From: Progne subis subis
Lineage: Eukaryota > Chordata > Aves > Passeriformes > Hirundinidae
Reading direction: 5' to 3'
Assembly (NCBI GenBank): GCA_022316685.1
Contig: JAKJHU010000024.1
Location: forward strand, 5,712,501-5,776,500
Length of the DNA stretch: 64,000 bases
Part shown: positions 27,721-41,515 of the stretch, in pieces
Layout of the letters: each line of letters starts with the position of its first letter
Position numbering within the stretch: the first letter of the stretch is position 1
Position numbers and translations under genes: made by a program
The notes under the pieces: generated by a model
Databases searched by the model: none
Seen by the model: the letters and a program-made list of their open reading frames with translations, nothing else
What the model was told of the DNA's origin: nothing

Positions 27721-30700
27721 GTTGCAGAACTCAAGTTTGTTATTTTTCCCAGCTTCACCCATTGAGCCTCTGGTGACATCCACAAAGTGTACTGAATGTA
27801 CATACTGGCTGTTTCTTTCTCAGTGACCCCCCAAACTATTGTCATCTGTTTCTACTCCTTTCCCACATTTTGCCTTTTTTTTAGAAGAAGAAAGGATTGT
27901 GCATTAACTCAAAAACTGGGCCAAAATCGTTAATATATTAAAAAGAAAAAATGCAACAAGTAATATTAACACAGTCTCAGTGGCTTTGCTTTTCTCAAAG
28001 GCATGATCAAATGCTGATTCTATGAGGATGTGGTTTTCCTCCTGCTCTGGGAATCTGCAACCTCAGAGGTGGAAGTTGTCCCTGTTTCTCATGAATTCCT
28101 GATCCTCAGGTTGCAGACTTCTGCAAAAGGCTTCTCTGAGTCATTCTGGGGACGTCTGTAACCCGTCATCAGGCAAGTAACGGAAATTCTCATATTCAGG
28201 TACAGAATTGCCTTTGCCGTGTATGCTTTGCTTTGAATCTTTTCAGCTGTCATTGTGGAGACCTTCTTCCCAGGGGTTATTTATAAAAGATGCTTTGATT
28301 CAGGCAGCATGTGAGTTGTATGTGTGTCAGGTAGTGCACACAGTGCGCCCCCCACAGTGGCTCCTTCTTCCTCTCTGCTCTTCTCTCCCATTCTCTGCAC
28401 AGTGCCTTGGCTGTCCCCTTCATCTCTGCCTCCTGGCTGCCTCCCTCCCACCCGCTGCTTCTGTCCTCCAACACCGAAGAAATTTGCTGGATCCACAGCT
28501 GTTTTTGGAGGGAGAAAATTGTGTAGCAGCAGCTGCGGCAGCAGGCATAGCAGCGAATTACATGCGGATACAGATTATCTGAGCACTTGTTTCAGAGAGG
28601 TACAGCTTATCTCAGATGTAGACTCTGCATAAGCAGTATGGAAATGCCAGCAGCCCAGAATGATGCTGGTGCCTCCGTTTATTTAGGCTCTTCCCTGCTG
28701 GGGTGGCATGGCCCGTGTGGGGAGGTGGGCACAGTGGGGTCAGGGGCTGCAAACAGACAGCTGTCCTGCCTGCACCTCCGCCCGGCCCCGAGCATGGTCG
28801 TGGCACCCTGAGCAGCCGGCGTGTGCTCCTCAGGGCAGGAAATGTTTCCCTTACTTACCCATGAAGTATCATGCAGAGCAGCAGTGGTTTATAAATAATA
28901 GATGTTTAGAAACACTCAGGAAAAACCTTCTGTAGAATCTACACAGTGAAGCCTTACCGAGGCATCCCTGAGACTGCCGGAGCCACAGGCACGGTGAGTG
29001 AAGCCGTAACATGCCCCATTCATCTCTCTAACAGCCATCACTCTCTGCTTTACATAGCTGTTTACTTTTCCAGGCATCTTATGCCACAGCATTAAGGCAC
29101 AACAGGGTGTGCTTTACTGGGACATTAATAATGCATCGGGTGCATTGTGAGCCATGACTGCAAAGGCTGAATGACTTCAGTAGCCCAAGAAATGTATTAA
29201 TGCTCCAGTAAACCACATCCGAGAGTGGTAATTCAAGTTTTGTCATTTTATCAATGACGCAACTGACGTGATATTATATGGGACTCTGCCTAATGGCATG
29301 CGGGCAGTGAGGGGACAGCAAGCCACAAGCAATGCCAGGCACATCAGATTCTGTCCCCTGCATGCAGGGGAGGGCAGCTTTAGTCAGGGAATTTTAACCA
29401 GCTGCATATACTTCGGAGAAATAACAGCAGTAGTAGAGATAGCCCATGCAAACCTGTCAAACACACACAAGGAGGCTGGTAATGTTATAAAAGGGCACAT
29501 ACACTACCTGAAATGGGAAGATGGATCTTTTGCATAAGCCTAATGCTGAAACTAATGGTATCCTTTGGTAGAAAAAACCTGGGATACTTGTTAATCAGAG
29601 AAATTATGAAATACAGGAAGAAAAAGAAAATTATATCCCAAAGAATGTGAGAAATAAGGAAGGACAGACACCAGTTTATAGAAGCACCTCACCTCATTAA
29701 GCATCTTAATTCCCTTTTATTGTCCATACTGCACCGGAGCCTACAAGATGTATGCATGATTTATAAGCAGTGCTGTGCATCAGCTGAGCAGTTTTATATA
29801 GGGCTCTGAAAGGCTGAGGCACATGTGACACTTGGGTTTGGGTGGGTGTTTCTGCGGTGTAAGAATTCTGCCTGATTTCATTCATGGTGTTACATGGCTC
29901 TGCCATACTTGGGTGCTATTATTTTGATAAATAAAGTAACTTCTATACCAAGTGAAGCCAGGTAAGTATGAGCCCGCTTTACTCTGATATAATTTTAAAC
30001 TTAATTCATACCTGGATAGAGCTGCATTTTATTGAAGTCCAGCAAATAAGTCACTGATGTTTATTTGGACCCAAGAAAGCTTTATAGATAATTTTATAGT
30101 CATTGAATATATTTGTTCACTTTAGTGTATTTTAGATTTTCTTATACTCTTGACTGTTTAGCTGTACAGTCATAAAGAAAATGTGAAACAACAATGAAAA
30201 ATGCTGGTGTTCAGATCCCAAGATAAATCCAATAACAGCTGTGACAGGATTGATTACAACAGAATCAGCAAAACCTCTAGACTCTTTTTAATGTGGTTTG
30301 AGATGTAAAGAAGATAATGAAAAATGTTACTTGACAGTAGTAGGATCTATGTTTAGAGCTAAAAGCAAACGGTTCTTAATTTGGTTTTTTTTTGTTGTTG
30401 AAACATTTTTCCACTGCAAAATAAGATTCTGGTCAAAATTGACATATTCATAAAGGCACGTTAATTTTGATGACATTTTCTTCCCCCCCAAAAAAGATAT
30501 TTTTAAAATGAACCTTTGGAAAAATTAGATAAAGTCAAAAACAAAAAAGCACTTTTAGAATTAAATTATTCATGTGTATTTATTGTTTCAGTGTCATTTT
30601 ATGCTATGTCACTAACGTTATTATTTTCTGTCATAGAAGAGCTAGTTTCTTCTCTCATGGAAGAGCTAGTCCTCTTTGCCTTCTCCTTCTGTGCCTTCCT

Positions 30701-30859
30701 GCATCTCTGGGTAATTTCATCTGCAAACACACAATCAGCTAGTGTCCTTGCACAACTAACTTGCAGATGTACCTGTGTGCTCCCGACCTGTCTCCTCAGT
30801 CCAGCCTCATCTCTGGGCTCGTTTCCCTGTCATTTCATGTAGATGACAGTCTGTCAACT

Positions 30860-31750
30860 CATGCCCAATGTGGAAGAGACAGAACTTTTAATCTTCCCCA
30901 GTGCATGTCTTCCCTGCTAGTCCCCTCTTTGATCACAGCGGACAACCTCACCACCCTGCTTGTCACTCAGGCCCGTAATTTGTGTGCCATCTTTGACTCA
31001 GACCCTTTCTCAGGTCCTCACATCCAGGATATGGCATAATCCCACTGACTGCTCCTTCTTATCATCACTAAGATGTTGCCTTTCCTGTCCATCCCCATGG
31101 CTGAGGTCCTTGTCTAGCATCTGCTATGTCTCAATTAGTGCAACACATATTTTATCCAGGCTTGACAAATGCAACATAGGTCTTTTGGTGCCCACTTAAA
31201 ATGACACTGTAAGTGCTATTTTCTTAAGCCATCGATCTACCTTTTTTATGTCCACCTTTCTTCCCTCTCCTCTTTCAGCATTGCACCAAAAGTTACCTAT
31301 TTGTCCTCATTTTCCTGTTCTAGCACAGTTTGGTTCCAGTTACCAACAGCTGCTTAGTACTGGCAGCTGGAGTGACCCTGCTGCCAGCTCCGTTTGCCCT
31401 CATGCCGGGAGCTCAGACTTGCACCCCCAGCTCCTCCTACTTTTGAGGGGACCATCCTGCAAGGAGCCACCTTGCATCCCCATCCCACAGTGAAAGTCTC
31501 TGGGCCCTCTTTTCCTAGCTAGCGCCGAGCCCTTCATTTGCTGCCTGTCCTGTTGCTCACTATCATCCTGTTTCCCTTTGTAAGGGAAACACCATGTATT
31601 TGTGCCCCACTTCTGTCTCTTGCCTAACGTTGTAAGGCTTTAGGAGTGTGTACCGTCTTTCTATTTTGCCTAATGGTTTGAGGTTCAGCCCACAATCGGG
31701 TCTCATGGGGTAGAAGTCCATTATACTCATACACATACACATTATGATAA
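30860..31750 (+). mobile_element. Decayed L2-like LINE: reverse-transcriptase tail and 3' end
   Basis: The translation at about 30,980-31,036 reads AIFDSDPFSGPHIQDMA. This matches the IFDSDLSFxPHI region of L2/CR1-clade reverse transcriptases. About 110 nt later, in another frame, LSRLDKCN at about 31,150 resembles their SRLDYCN motif. Stops and frameshifts separate the two, so the element is dead. The end at 31,620-31,750 (TTGTAAGGCTTTAGGAG, then ACCGTCTTTCTATTTTG) resembles the 'TGTAAGCTC...GGGCAGGGACCGTC' tail common to L2-type elements in sauropsids and mammals. The exact subfamily is not determined, and the 5' limit is vague. Confidence 0.7.
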
Positions 31751-32499
31751 TATAAGCAGTAACTCTTCATTAATATTATTAGTGTTTGATTATGGCATGG
31801 TATTTATCAACCCAGGCCCTTTTATTACTTATTTAATATTCTACTGTTTTATTATCCACAACTTTTATATTATTATTTTTATTTGAATGATTAGCTTTGA
31901 TATCTATTAAGCAAATATTTGAAGCCTCTTATTCTCTAGATCAAAGCATCTCCCACTTCTGTTATAATGAAACACTTGAATTCTTGGACAGTCTGAACAG
32001 AAAACTTAGGTAAGAGTCAAAGTGTTTTATTACAAACAACAAAGAGATGCTTTGTACTAGAGAATAGGATTTTAACTATTAAGTTTTATCTTTAAGATAA
32101 GATCTAGCAAAATAAAATACATTGTAAATATAAAGTGAAATCACAGTAAAGTTCAGCTATTTTATTGCATAATTTGCAGAATATGTTGGTGGAACTTATG
32201 CATCACATGAGGTGTTAGAAGCCTCCCTGGCCCACCCCCTCAGATGCTGTGAGTTTCAAAATTCAGTACCAAACTCTTTAAAAAATTGAATTTAAAACTA
32301 AGAGGACACTGCTGGGAGCTTCTGGTGGTGGGAAGATCCAGTCAGGCCAATGCTACAGTTGGTGGTGGTCCTGCTGTGCAAAGGGTGATTACAGGAGGGG
32401 GTTCTGTGGGTGCAGCTAGTGCAAGCCACAGCTGCTGCTAGCATGACACTACAGTCTCTTTGGGAAACCTCAGGTTTGCACCATTAAATTTCAACTGAC

Positions 32500-32586
32500 T
32501 TTTTTGGGGGGGGAGGTTTGTTGGAGTGGGGGTTTTTTGGTTTTTTTTTTTTTTTGGGGGGGCAGGTTTTTTGGTTTTTTTTTTTC
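32500..32586 (+). repeat. T/G-rich tract with long G-runs
   Basis: Alternating T-runs (up to about 15) and G-runs (8 each at two places). G-quadruplex formation on the + strand is possible. Confidence 0.9.
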
Positions 32587-34886
32587 ATTCTTTCTATTCT
32601 GGCACATTTTGATACCTGGTGATGCTCTCATTTACAGTGGGTGTGAAATAGCTGCCTTTCCCATGAACAGTTGTTCAGGTTTTGGGTTTTGACCAGCTCT
32701 TGCAAGTATATCATTTACACTTCCACCTAAAATACACCATTTTGCCATTTTACTTTCGATATTTTGCAATGTCACCAGAAAGTGGGAGGAGAAAAGTGTT
32801 AAGGACTGCCAACAAAAAATAAGAGGGAAAAACGACCGTGAAAGATATATTCACTGTATGCACCTGGAAGAGCTATCTTCTCGCAGAGATTTCCCCTAAG
32901 CCATGGCAAAGGTGACAACTTCTTAAAGAATCCTCCCTGTTCCTGCTGAGAAATCCATAGCTATTGCCTCTTTCAGGGAGTGTGAGGTCCATGGATGTGC
33001 TAAGCTCCCAAAGATCCTTTTGGGAACCAACAGATGATGGATTAATATATTTCATAACAATCTCCATGGAGACCAAAACTGGGCTGGCATGCTCCAGACT
33101 GATGGTGATAGAACACCCTGTTGGCAATGTGGATTAGTGGGTGCTCCTCTCAGAGTCAGAGGCTACCCTGGATGCTGCTGTTTATCTCGAGTGTAAATCA
33201 GATGTGACTCAGCGGCAGACGCTGCGCAGCCAAACATGCAGAAAAGTCGCGTCAGTGTTGAATCAAAGCCTGAAACACAGATCATTATTTCGAGAGAGTT
33301 ATGAGAATGCCATGAGCTTCAAAAAGATGATCAGCGCTGCTGAAGAGGTGAAAGCCCAGAATTAGAGATATACTGATAGGAAGATCTTTGGATTTATTAA
33401 CTGTTTTGTTTGGACTTATTAAAAAGGAATGACACCCGTTAAAGTATATCACAGGAATGAGCTATCTAGCAGCTCCAGGGCTGTGACTGAAGGGGAGCTC
33501 TATGATAAGGTGAGGACTCTCTATTGCTTTCCTGTGACAAGGCACTCAGTAAAATAAAAAAGAAGGTTTTGCTTTATAAATTTCTTGTTCAAGAGTTTTC
33601 TCAAGCAAATACCCAATTCTCATGAAATACATGTATTTGGGCATTGGCCTGAGACATTTCTGGTGTTCTTATTACAATTCAAAGAAATCCCGTAGCTGTG
33701 TTATTTAAGGAAGATGTGCACAGTGTCAGTGTGAGCAGGGATGGGGCAGGAGGTCTTCCTGCTTCCTGAGGGGCATTTACTGTGGAGAACTTGGCAGTAC
33801 CCAAAACATTGGCATTGCTGAGCGGGGAAAAGTGATAGTGCTGTGACAATTCCTTTTTGCTGTCTCTTCACAGTGGTATTTCAGGTTGCTGAACTGCAGG
33901 CTGTGCCCTACGTCCGTATTTACTGAAGCATTTCTGTATTTACCGGTGCATTTCAGGTGCTGTAGGAAAGAGACATGCTCTCTCCTCCCCATCTTTCCAG
34001 CAGCCTCCTCCTGCACATCTTGCAAGCTTTGCATAAGCAAGAGCCACAGCTGAAGCAGTTTGGGGCTGCCCCCCACCAGCAGGAGCATCCCATCTCTTTC
34101 TGTTCCCTCTTGCTGTCTCTCATCTCTTTCAGCGTTTAGTCACTTCTTGGTGTCCACAGCTTTCTCTCAGTGCACAAGTGAGCTGGGTACTTGGAGGTTT
34201 GATTCACTCACTGTACATACACACCCCTGGGTTCTTTTGGAGAGGTGCTTCTAATCCCCTTTCCATGAGGGTGTGTGTCCCCCCCTGCTGCTGCCTGTGC
34301 CACCCCGGCATCTCACTGCCTCTGGCGTTTTCTACTGTGCGTCTTAATAAGCAAGTACAAGTCACAAGGTAAGATAAATCTCTTCAACTTCTTTTGTTAC
34401 ATCTGTAACAGCCTTTGAGTCACGTCAAAACAACTCTGGGCTCACTCTTCTGCATTCAGGAAATTCTTCTTTACCAATGTACACTTTAGAGTGTGTAAAA
34501 ATGAGGTGATTTCTTTTAAACGGTAACTGTCAGTGAGAACTTCGAGACACGAAACATTCAATCCTGCTGCATGGAAGGTCGAAGAGCAGAGGTTGATAGG
34601 TTCTAAAATACTTTTGCAAGTGGAGTTCCAGCATGTAGCTGTGCTATTTACCATGCCCCTTCAGCTAATCATTTCTATTCAGACCATTTTCCTTTTCTGT
34701 TTAAAAGTAGTGATATGTTGAACCTCACCAGAAAAACTGAGATTCAGCTGTCTACCTTTTTTTTTTTTGGAAAATAATAATTCACTCCCCCTATCATATG
34801 GCATTAGGAGAACATCAGATCAGACATCCTGTTTGACAGTTTTGCACCACTGCCCCATGGGGATGCTTGGTCCTTTGTGCATACTC

Positions 34887-34905
34887 TTTTTTTTTTTTTT
34901 TTTTT
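34887..34905 (+). repeat. Poly-T tract (T19)
   Basis: Nineteen T residues. A shorter T12 lies at 34,757-34,768. Confidence 0.9.
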
Positions 34906-37900
34906 AGTTTGGGCAAGTTTCATTTCATCTTATTATTATTGAAAGTTGGAGAAGAGATTGAAGACTGATTACAAGGATATGGTGTGTACCATGGGAAAAG
35001 TCTAGTTATATAAAAGCTTTGTTTAGAGTCAACTACTTTGTGTTCTGCAAAAGCTACTGCAGACATCCCTGTTGTTTTTATTGATCTTATAGATTCAGTA
35101 CCGGGGCATTTAGAGTTTGGCTCTGCTTTGGAGACTGGCATATTTTATTTGAATTTGCTCAAAATTCAACAGATTAAAGTGATCTGACAGCTTTTTGAAT
35201 GTTGGCCTAGAAAAAGAAATAGTTTCTCATACAAGGTGAGACAGCTGTCTCCAGAAGAAGAGTTATCACCCCACATCGTCACCAGATTTCCTGATGCCCA
35301 GAAACTACTGGCCAGGTAGAAAGCTCTGCCAGGGCAGCCTGGCAGGTGGCATTGGATCCAGCATCCTGTGCAGCAGGCACTTCTTTTCCTGCCTCCCCCT
35401 GAGGCTTTAATCAATTCAGATCAAGCAAGTCCTAAAGATCAGCTGGGAATCCAATCCGCAACTCCCAATGCCATGTACCTCACTTTCCAAATCTTTACTG
35501 CAGTGGCATTTTCTGTATTTTAAACAGAAATGTTTCAAAACTGTGATATTCCCAAGGATATAGAATAGTGCTGTAGTTGCTATTTTACTTAATATTAAAA
35601 GGTTAAGAAGCCCATGAAAACATATAGCTCTGTGGAAATTAATGATGCTTATCTCTTGTAAACTACTGCTGTGTATGTACCTATCCACTCATAATGTTTT
35701 AAAATATACATAGCAGAGTGCAGATAGTGATAACACATTTGATTTTATCTGCTACAAATATATATATATTTGTATGTCAGACTAATAACTTCTTTTTCTA
35801 CTCTCTGCATTGATAGAATCCATAGAGGATTTTATCTGAGTGTGCTTCTCCATGTTATTCATCTCAACTGTGCACTCAGAAAGTTCAAATATTTAAATTG
35901 ACTGAAAGTTAGAATATTAATGGCTGTTCTTAAAAATTCAATACCAGTTACATTTTCCCAGCTGATGGATACTGTCACAAATGGCTACCACAGGAGTATA
36001 GGTAGTTAATTACTCAGCAACAATTAGGATCTTAGCCCAAGTATATGAAGACTTTTCCTAGTATGTGTAAAGAGAAACACTGGAGCACTCTGAGATCCTG
36101 ATTGCTGCAGGAGTGTTACCAATCCTTAAAACACCTTGGAGCAGCTGTTGACAAGCAGTGTTGTGTATCACCTAGGTGCTAGGTCTGGGAAAGTTCAGGT
36201 TACCCCCTCCGGAGGATGCAGGATTTGGTGTAGATGACTGTTGTTTATTCTTCAAATATCGGTCCTGGTGAAAGAGAGGACTGCCAAGGACAAATACAGT
36301 TTCTCTCCAAATGTACAGGTTTTCAATTAGAAAGACAGAAAAAGAAGCATAAAATTTGCGAAGAGAATTAAGCAGTCAAGGAAGCAAGCCCTGTGTAATG
36401 TTAGCCTGCAACTAGCCACCTCCTCTTAGTGTAAAGACAGAACACATGCTTCATTTAAAACCTGTTTTTAAGTACACCCCTAATTATGAAATCATTACCC
36501 GAAACCTGCATGATAAGGAAAGAAGAATTATTATATTAACCTGAGGTCCTCGGATGCACTCAGAGGCATCACAAAGCAGCTCTCCTGCAGTCAAAGCCTG
36601 CGTACTCCCTCTTTTCTCTCATCCAGTGAGTCACTTCTTCCTTTTAATCTCCTATTAAAATCCTTTCTATCCTCTTCAGTTTATGACTCTGTTGCTGCAA
36701 GGTGGTTTGTGGCACTCGGTATGGCTAATCCTGGGGATTGCATCGTATTGAGAACAGAATAATTGAAAACAGCTTGAAGCAGTTGTAGTTAGGCACACAA
36801 ATCAATGACAGATAATCATTTAAGCACAAACTGAAGCAGACATTTACATGGAAAATAATCACGGCCTTGGAGTTTCACCCTGTTCTTGCCATGCAAAATC
36901 TTTCATGGGTTTGGCAGAGTACCACTGGATGCTAAATCCCATTGCCATCGTGTCCATTCATTTGAGACAGCCCTGGAAAACCCCTGCCAGAAACCTGAGC
37001 TCAGCTGTAAATAAGTTTGCATGAAAGGCTGTCCACCTTTGGGTGAAATAAAACTGCACTGCCCCCCAGTCTGTGTGAGAGTCGTGGTCTGAGGTGAGCA
37101 GCCCAGAGCAGTGCAAGCCACAAGGCAGACAAGTGCATGGGGCTGTGTGTCCCCTTTCAGGCTTCCCATCCCAAGGCTCCACCAAGGGAGGGGTCATGCT
37201 CAGGTACACTGTTCTGGGTATGGAAGAGCAATGATAATGAAGAAAAACTCCTACAGTGGAACGTTTCCTGGCTTGGTAGTGCAGATGGGAGCACATATTT
37301 CCCTGTCATTTTCCAGTGACAGTCATATTCATACCAGCTGGTTAAAATGTTTTAATAAATGATTACCTGATGAGAACACTTTCTCATGGCTATGGTGCTG
37401 GGGTTTCCTCATTTTTGCCGCATCCAGATGACAATTCAAATTAAAAAGCAGAAGAAAAACTCGATACAATTTAAGTTCTTTCTTAGAATCTTTAAAAAGG
37501 CACTTGGAAACCTAAGTCCCAGCTCACCTGAAGATCTCTAGTTTGAAGAAAAGATGCTGGGACTGTCATATGCTGTTGTTTGTCCTGGAAGAGGTGAGCC
37601 TTCATCTGTGTCTGAGGGTCCATTCCATAGCCAGACGAGTGAGTGATCATTGCTATTAGTGTGGGTCCCACAGCTCTGAATTTCTCTGGGTGAGTTTCTC
37701 TACAGAGAATATTCCAGAGTGAATATTCCCCTCTGCTTCTTTGTGAGGCTGGGAGTCACAGCTGGCCCAGCAGCCCCCAGCTCCCTCACTGCTCTCCTGG
37801 CTGCAGTGCCTCTGGCAGGAGCTGGCCGCCCTGCTGCTGCTATGATGCACATGCAAGCACAGAAACCAGCTCAGAAGGGCTGGGCTAATAAATTCTCACT

Positions 37901-40189
37901 ATTCACATCTGCTTATAAGTAGGTAAGTGAGGTTTTTTCCTATTCATTTAACCTTCCGCTTTGAAAACATCAACACCTGCACCAGAGAAGTTTCAAAAGT
38001 TTAGTTGCCAATTTTTCTTCCACTTTACATGACTCTGGTGAAAGGGTATTATTTATCAAACTAAGTGTATATTATAATCTTTGCAAAATGGTAAAGATCA
38101 AAGACTACCTCGCATCAAGCAGAATTACAGTGCCATAACATTTTTTCTTGTTACAGCTGATATCAATCACGGCATGACAGCAAGCCACAGAGCAGGTTTT
38201 TCAGTCGGTATCACTGACACTCTACAACATCTGAAATACAGCAGCCGGCTAGCATGTGCTCTGGCTGAGAAAGGGAGAAAGCAGCAGTAAGTGCCTTCAG
38301 TATCGGTGCCATTAAGTACGGCCATTTGGCAGCAAAATGCACACACACAACTTCAGTTCTGCCCATGGCTGGTATGGCCTCAGAAGGGAAGAGATAAAAG
38401 CCTCTATGAGAGGAGAGGGCTTGATTTCAAGTGACAGTGGTGACATTTTCAGCAATGACCCCCGAGTGTGGCAGAGTCTGCCATATGATACTCCTGCCCC
38501 AAAGGCATGTGCACTATCCTTCTCTCTCTGGGAAGAGGTGGGAATTGGGATGAGTGGTGAGGGCTGCCCAGCTCTGGGTGGTGAGGCACCAACCCAGCGG
38601 AACCCTGGATAACGTCTGGCTCCGCACACAGTGTCACTGGCAGCACTGCCAGCAGCTTTCCTGCATCAGCCGTGAGCCAGTTACTTTCTTGCCACAACTC
38701 GCAATCATATCTTTGTTTAGTTTAGGCTTGAGAGTCCTTTCACTGTGGCCACAGACTGCCTAAGGAAAGGAATGAGATTTCTCTCGCTCCTCCCCAGGAC
38801 CCTGTCAGGCTGGTGAGTTTTACAGTTCCAGCACCTAGAGTACTGCATGCATTGTGTCCCCCAGACTTACCTGTGGGAGCATCTGGTGGAGAACAGAAAG
38901 GAGAGAGCAATTACATGAGATCTGTTTGCATGCGTACGTATCCCTTCTATCCCTCCTCTGCACAACAAAAGCCAGCCTGTGTATTTCTCCTTGCAATAGA
39001 TACAAGTCCACAGCAGCATCTCTCCATGCTGTGCTCACAGCCTGTGCTTCTTCCAAGTGCCACCTGAGCTCCCAGCCCACAGAGGCCCCCCCAGGCCGTG
39101 CAGCAGGACCCTGCAGCGGGAGCTTGCAGCGGTGGGGCACACTGAGGTGCATCCTGCTGTGAGCCAGCACCAGCAGGAGCAGCAGGGACCAGCTCGTGGA
39201 GCCAGTGCACTGCTGCACACAGGTGGGAGCCTGGGAGCTCCAGGCAGAGCGGGGCTGTGGTTGTATCGAGCAGTATTGATTCTGGCAGTGACTGTAGCGC
39301 TTTGGTTTCTGTATCAGGGTTATATTAACATTACAATTTCATAAAATGCAACTTCACTTCGAATGACCCTGCTTTCTCAGGCACTTCAATCTCTTTGCAA
39401 TTTCAACGTTGCAAAGAAAAGAAGAAACAAAGCAAATTTGGTTGGGAAAGTACAAGGTTCAACACTTTTAAACCTCTTGCATTTTCAGGATTCTTCTGCT
39501 ATTTGAATAGAAGACTGCGTGGTTTTAGACAAAGTGCCCATCTTCAATTTTTCAGTCTCCTTTTCCTTTGCTGCTGAGAACCACAGATTGTACTTCCCTG
39601 CCAGTTACTAAAATGCTTCTAAAAACTTGAAGAATTATTTGAAAAAGGGCATTCCTATTCCTTATGCATAAAACATGCATGCATATTCATATAAAACATT
39701 TAGAAAAATTTGTACCAGTTATAATTAGCATGTTTTGTGCATCTATTTTCTTTGCTATTAAATAACAAATTTGTGGTAACCATAGCAACTGGAACATCAC
39801 ATGATACTGGTGCTATTTTGGGGATAACATAAGTACCTTTCTTAAAGAAGCATTCACACCTCTAAGCTATGAATTTTAATAATTTTCACGATAAAGTATT
39901 TGTTGGGTAGATTGTATTCATTCCTCACTCTAATGCTGATTTAACGTGGAATGCACTACCTTGTATTGCAGTGCCCATGATCTCTTAAAAGCTGTGATAA
40001 GTTCTCTTGTTTTGCAAAAAGGCAAGTGACTTAAGAAAGGCGAAGGAGAAGTTACATGCAATGAGGGGAAAAGCACAATAAAATCAGGGATTTCTCTTAT
40101 TGTTTCTGGGGAAGAAGCTCCCATTGGTGAAGTGCCTCTTCATGCTCAAACAGAGGAAAGCAGAAGGAAGGATGTGCTTCAATCCTGGA

Positions 40190-40252
40190 TTGGTACAACT
40201 GCTGGAATAAACCATAATCTTGGGTTGGTACAACTCCTACTGGAATAAGCCA
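40190..40252 (+). repeat. Imperfect 35-bp tandem duplication
   Basis: TTGGTACAACT followed by CTGGAATAAACCA at 40,190 is repeated at 40,225 with a 3-nt insertion and small changes. Confidence 0.8.
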
Positions 40253-41411
40253 GAGGTGTTACATCAGATCAAGGGGAAGATGGGAGAGGTTCTTGGGAAG
40301 TTCTTTAGGGAAGAGACCAGTTTGGCTATCAAAGCAAATTCCCTCCTGCTGCAGTTGACAGTTTTTCTACTGAGTATGGGCAGTACATCACACCTCATAT
40401 CATGGGCCTTCCAACATATCTCTGAGCCTCACAGCTAATGAGACAAAGAGCAAAAGATCGAATGCCACAACAAGAACAAGCCATTAAAAGAGATTAGGTG
40501 GCAACAAGGTCGGTATCCACATGCTTGGGTAGGGATTCTCTTAAATAAAATTTGCTGAAGTGTCATATTACAGATAAGAAGAAAATGCCTCAAGAATCCC
40601 TGCCAGTGTTGTGATGAATTGAGGAAAAATGCAGGAACATGGAAGAAATTCCCTTCAGTCTCTGAAACTGTAATTTTCAGTTAATTCAGTTAATTGTGAG
40701 AATGTAAGTAAGATGAACCAAACAGGCACCGATGAGAAATGAATGCTATTAAAAATATGCTGCCCACACTGATGTTCTAATGAAAAATGCGGGTTGACAT
40801 GATTAATTGTTTTTTCACAGAAAGATCTGTAGAGATGAAACCCACCCTGAGCTTTCAGGATGCTGTTATCCATCTCCCAGAGCAGAGGTAATGAGGGCTC
40901 ATTCACCCTGGGTGGCTCAGGCAGGTGATTTGGGTTAACACACACACCGAAGAGGCCATTGGGCTGGGGAATTACTTTGCCTGAGTCTGCCTGCTAGGGT
41001 GGAGTTTGGAGCAGAGGGATTTTGCCAGAAGGTGAAGAAAGGTCTGGGATTGAGGAAGGGGGCCACGAATTGGAGCTGTAAGGAGACACAGGAGTATATA
41101 CAAAAAATGAGGGGTTGCAGGGCCTGCCAGGGCTGGGCTGGCAAAGGGCCCCAATGCCCAGACAATGTCTGGGGCTGGAGGGTGGAGCTACTGGTGCAGC
41201 TCACCAAGCTGCAAACAGGCTTGGGGCAAGTGCAAGGAGCAAAAGTTAATGAGAACTTGGAGTTTATAAGCTCACCCGGGCCAAACCTTACAAATCCGAG
41301 CCAGACTAGGGATACGAGTCTGAGTAAAGATTCACAAAGTAATGCTTTGCCTCTGATTCCACTCTGTTCTGCCTGCCTTCAGTTTTTCTCCATTCAAGTA
41401 TATAGTTTGGA

Positions 41412-41515
41412 TTTTTTTTTTTTTTTTAGTTCATTCTTTCTTACTTCTGATTTCTGTTTTATCACAACTTTTGTATAAGGAAGTCTGATTCTTCTTTATT
41501 AAAAAAAAAAAAAAA
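41412..41515 (+). repeat. T16 and A15 tracts, 74 nt apart
   Basis: T16 at 41,412-41,427 and A15 at 41,501-41,515. They could pair as inverted arms around a mixed-sequence loop. Confidence 0.85.

Larger units (their letters stand above)
14091..30859. other. Intergenic desert, part 2
   Basis: I recognise no gene. A 16-bp palindrome around GTTAAC (14,455-14,470) is near what chance allows. The segment 25,580-26,200 is AT-rich with many homeobox-like words and no repeat signature, and 29,040-29,530 is also non-repetitive. Either may be a conserved non-coding element. Confidence 0.65.

Noticed and set aside
33141..33365. 74-residue hydrophilic frame with protein-like composition
   Set aside because: It begins at GTG and not ATG, matches no family I know, and has no convincing exon borders. 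It could be a conserved non-coding block but is not supported as a gene.
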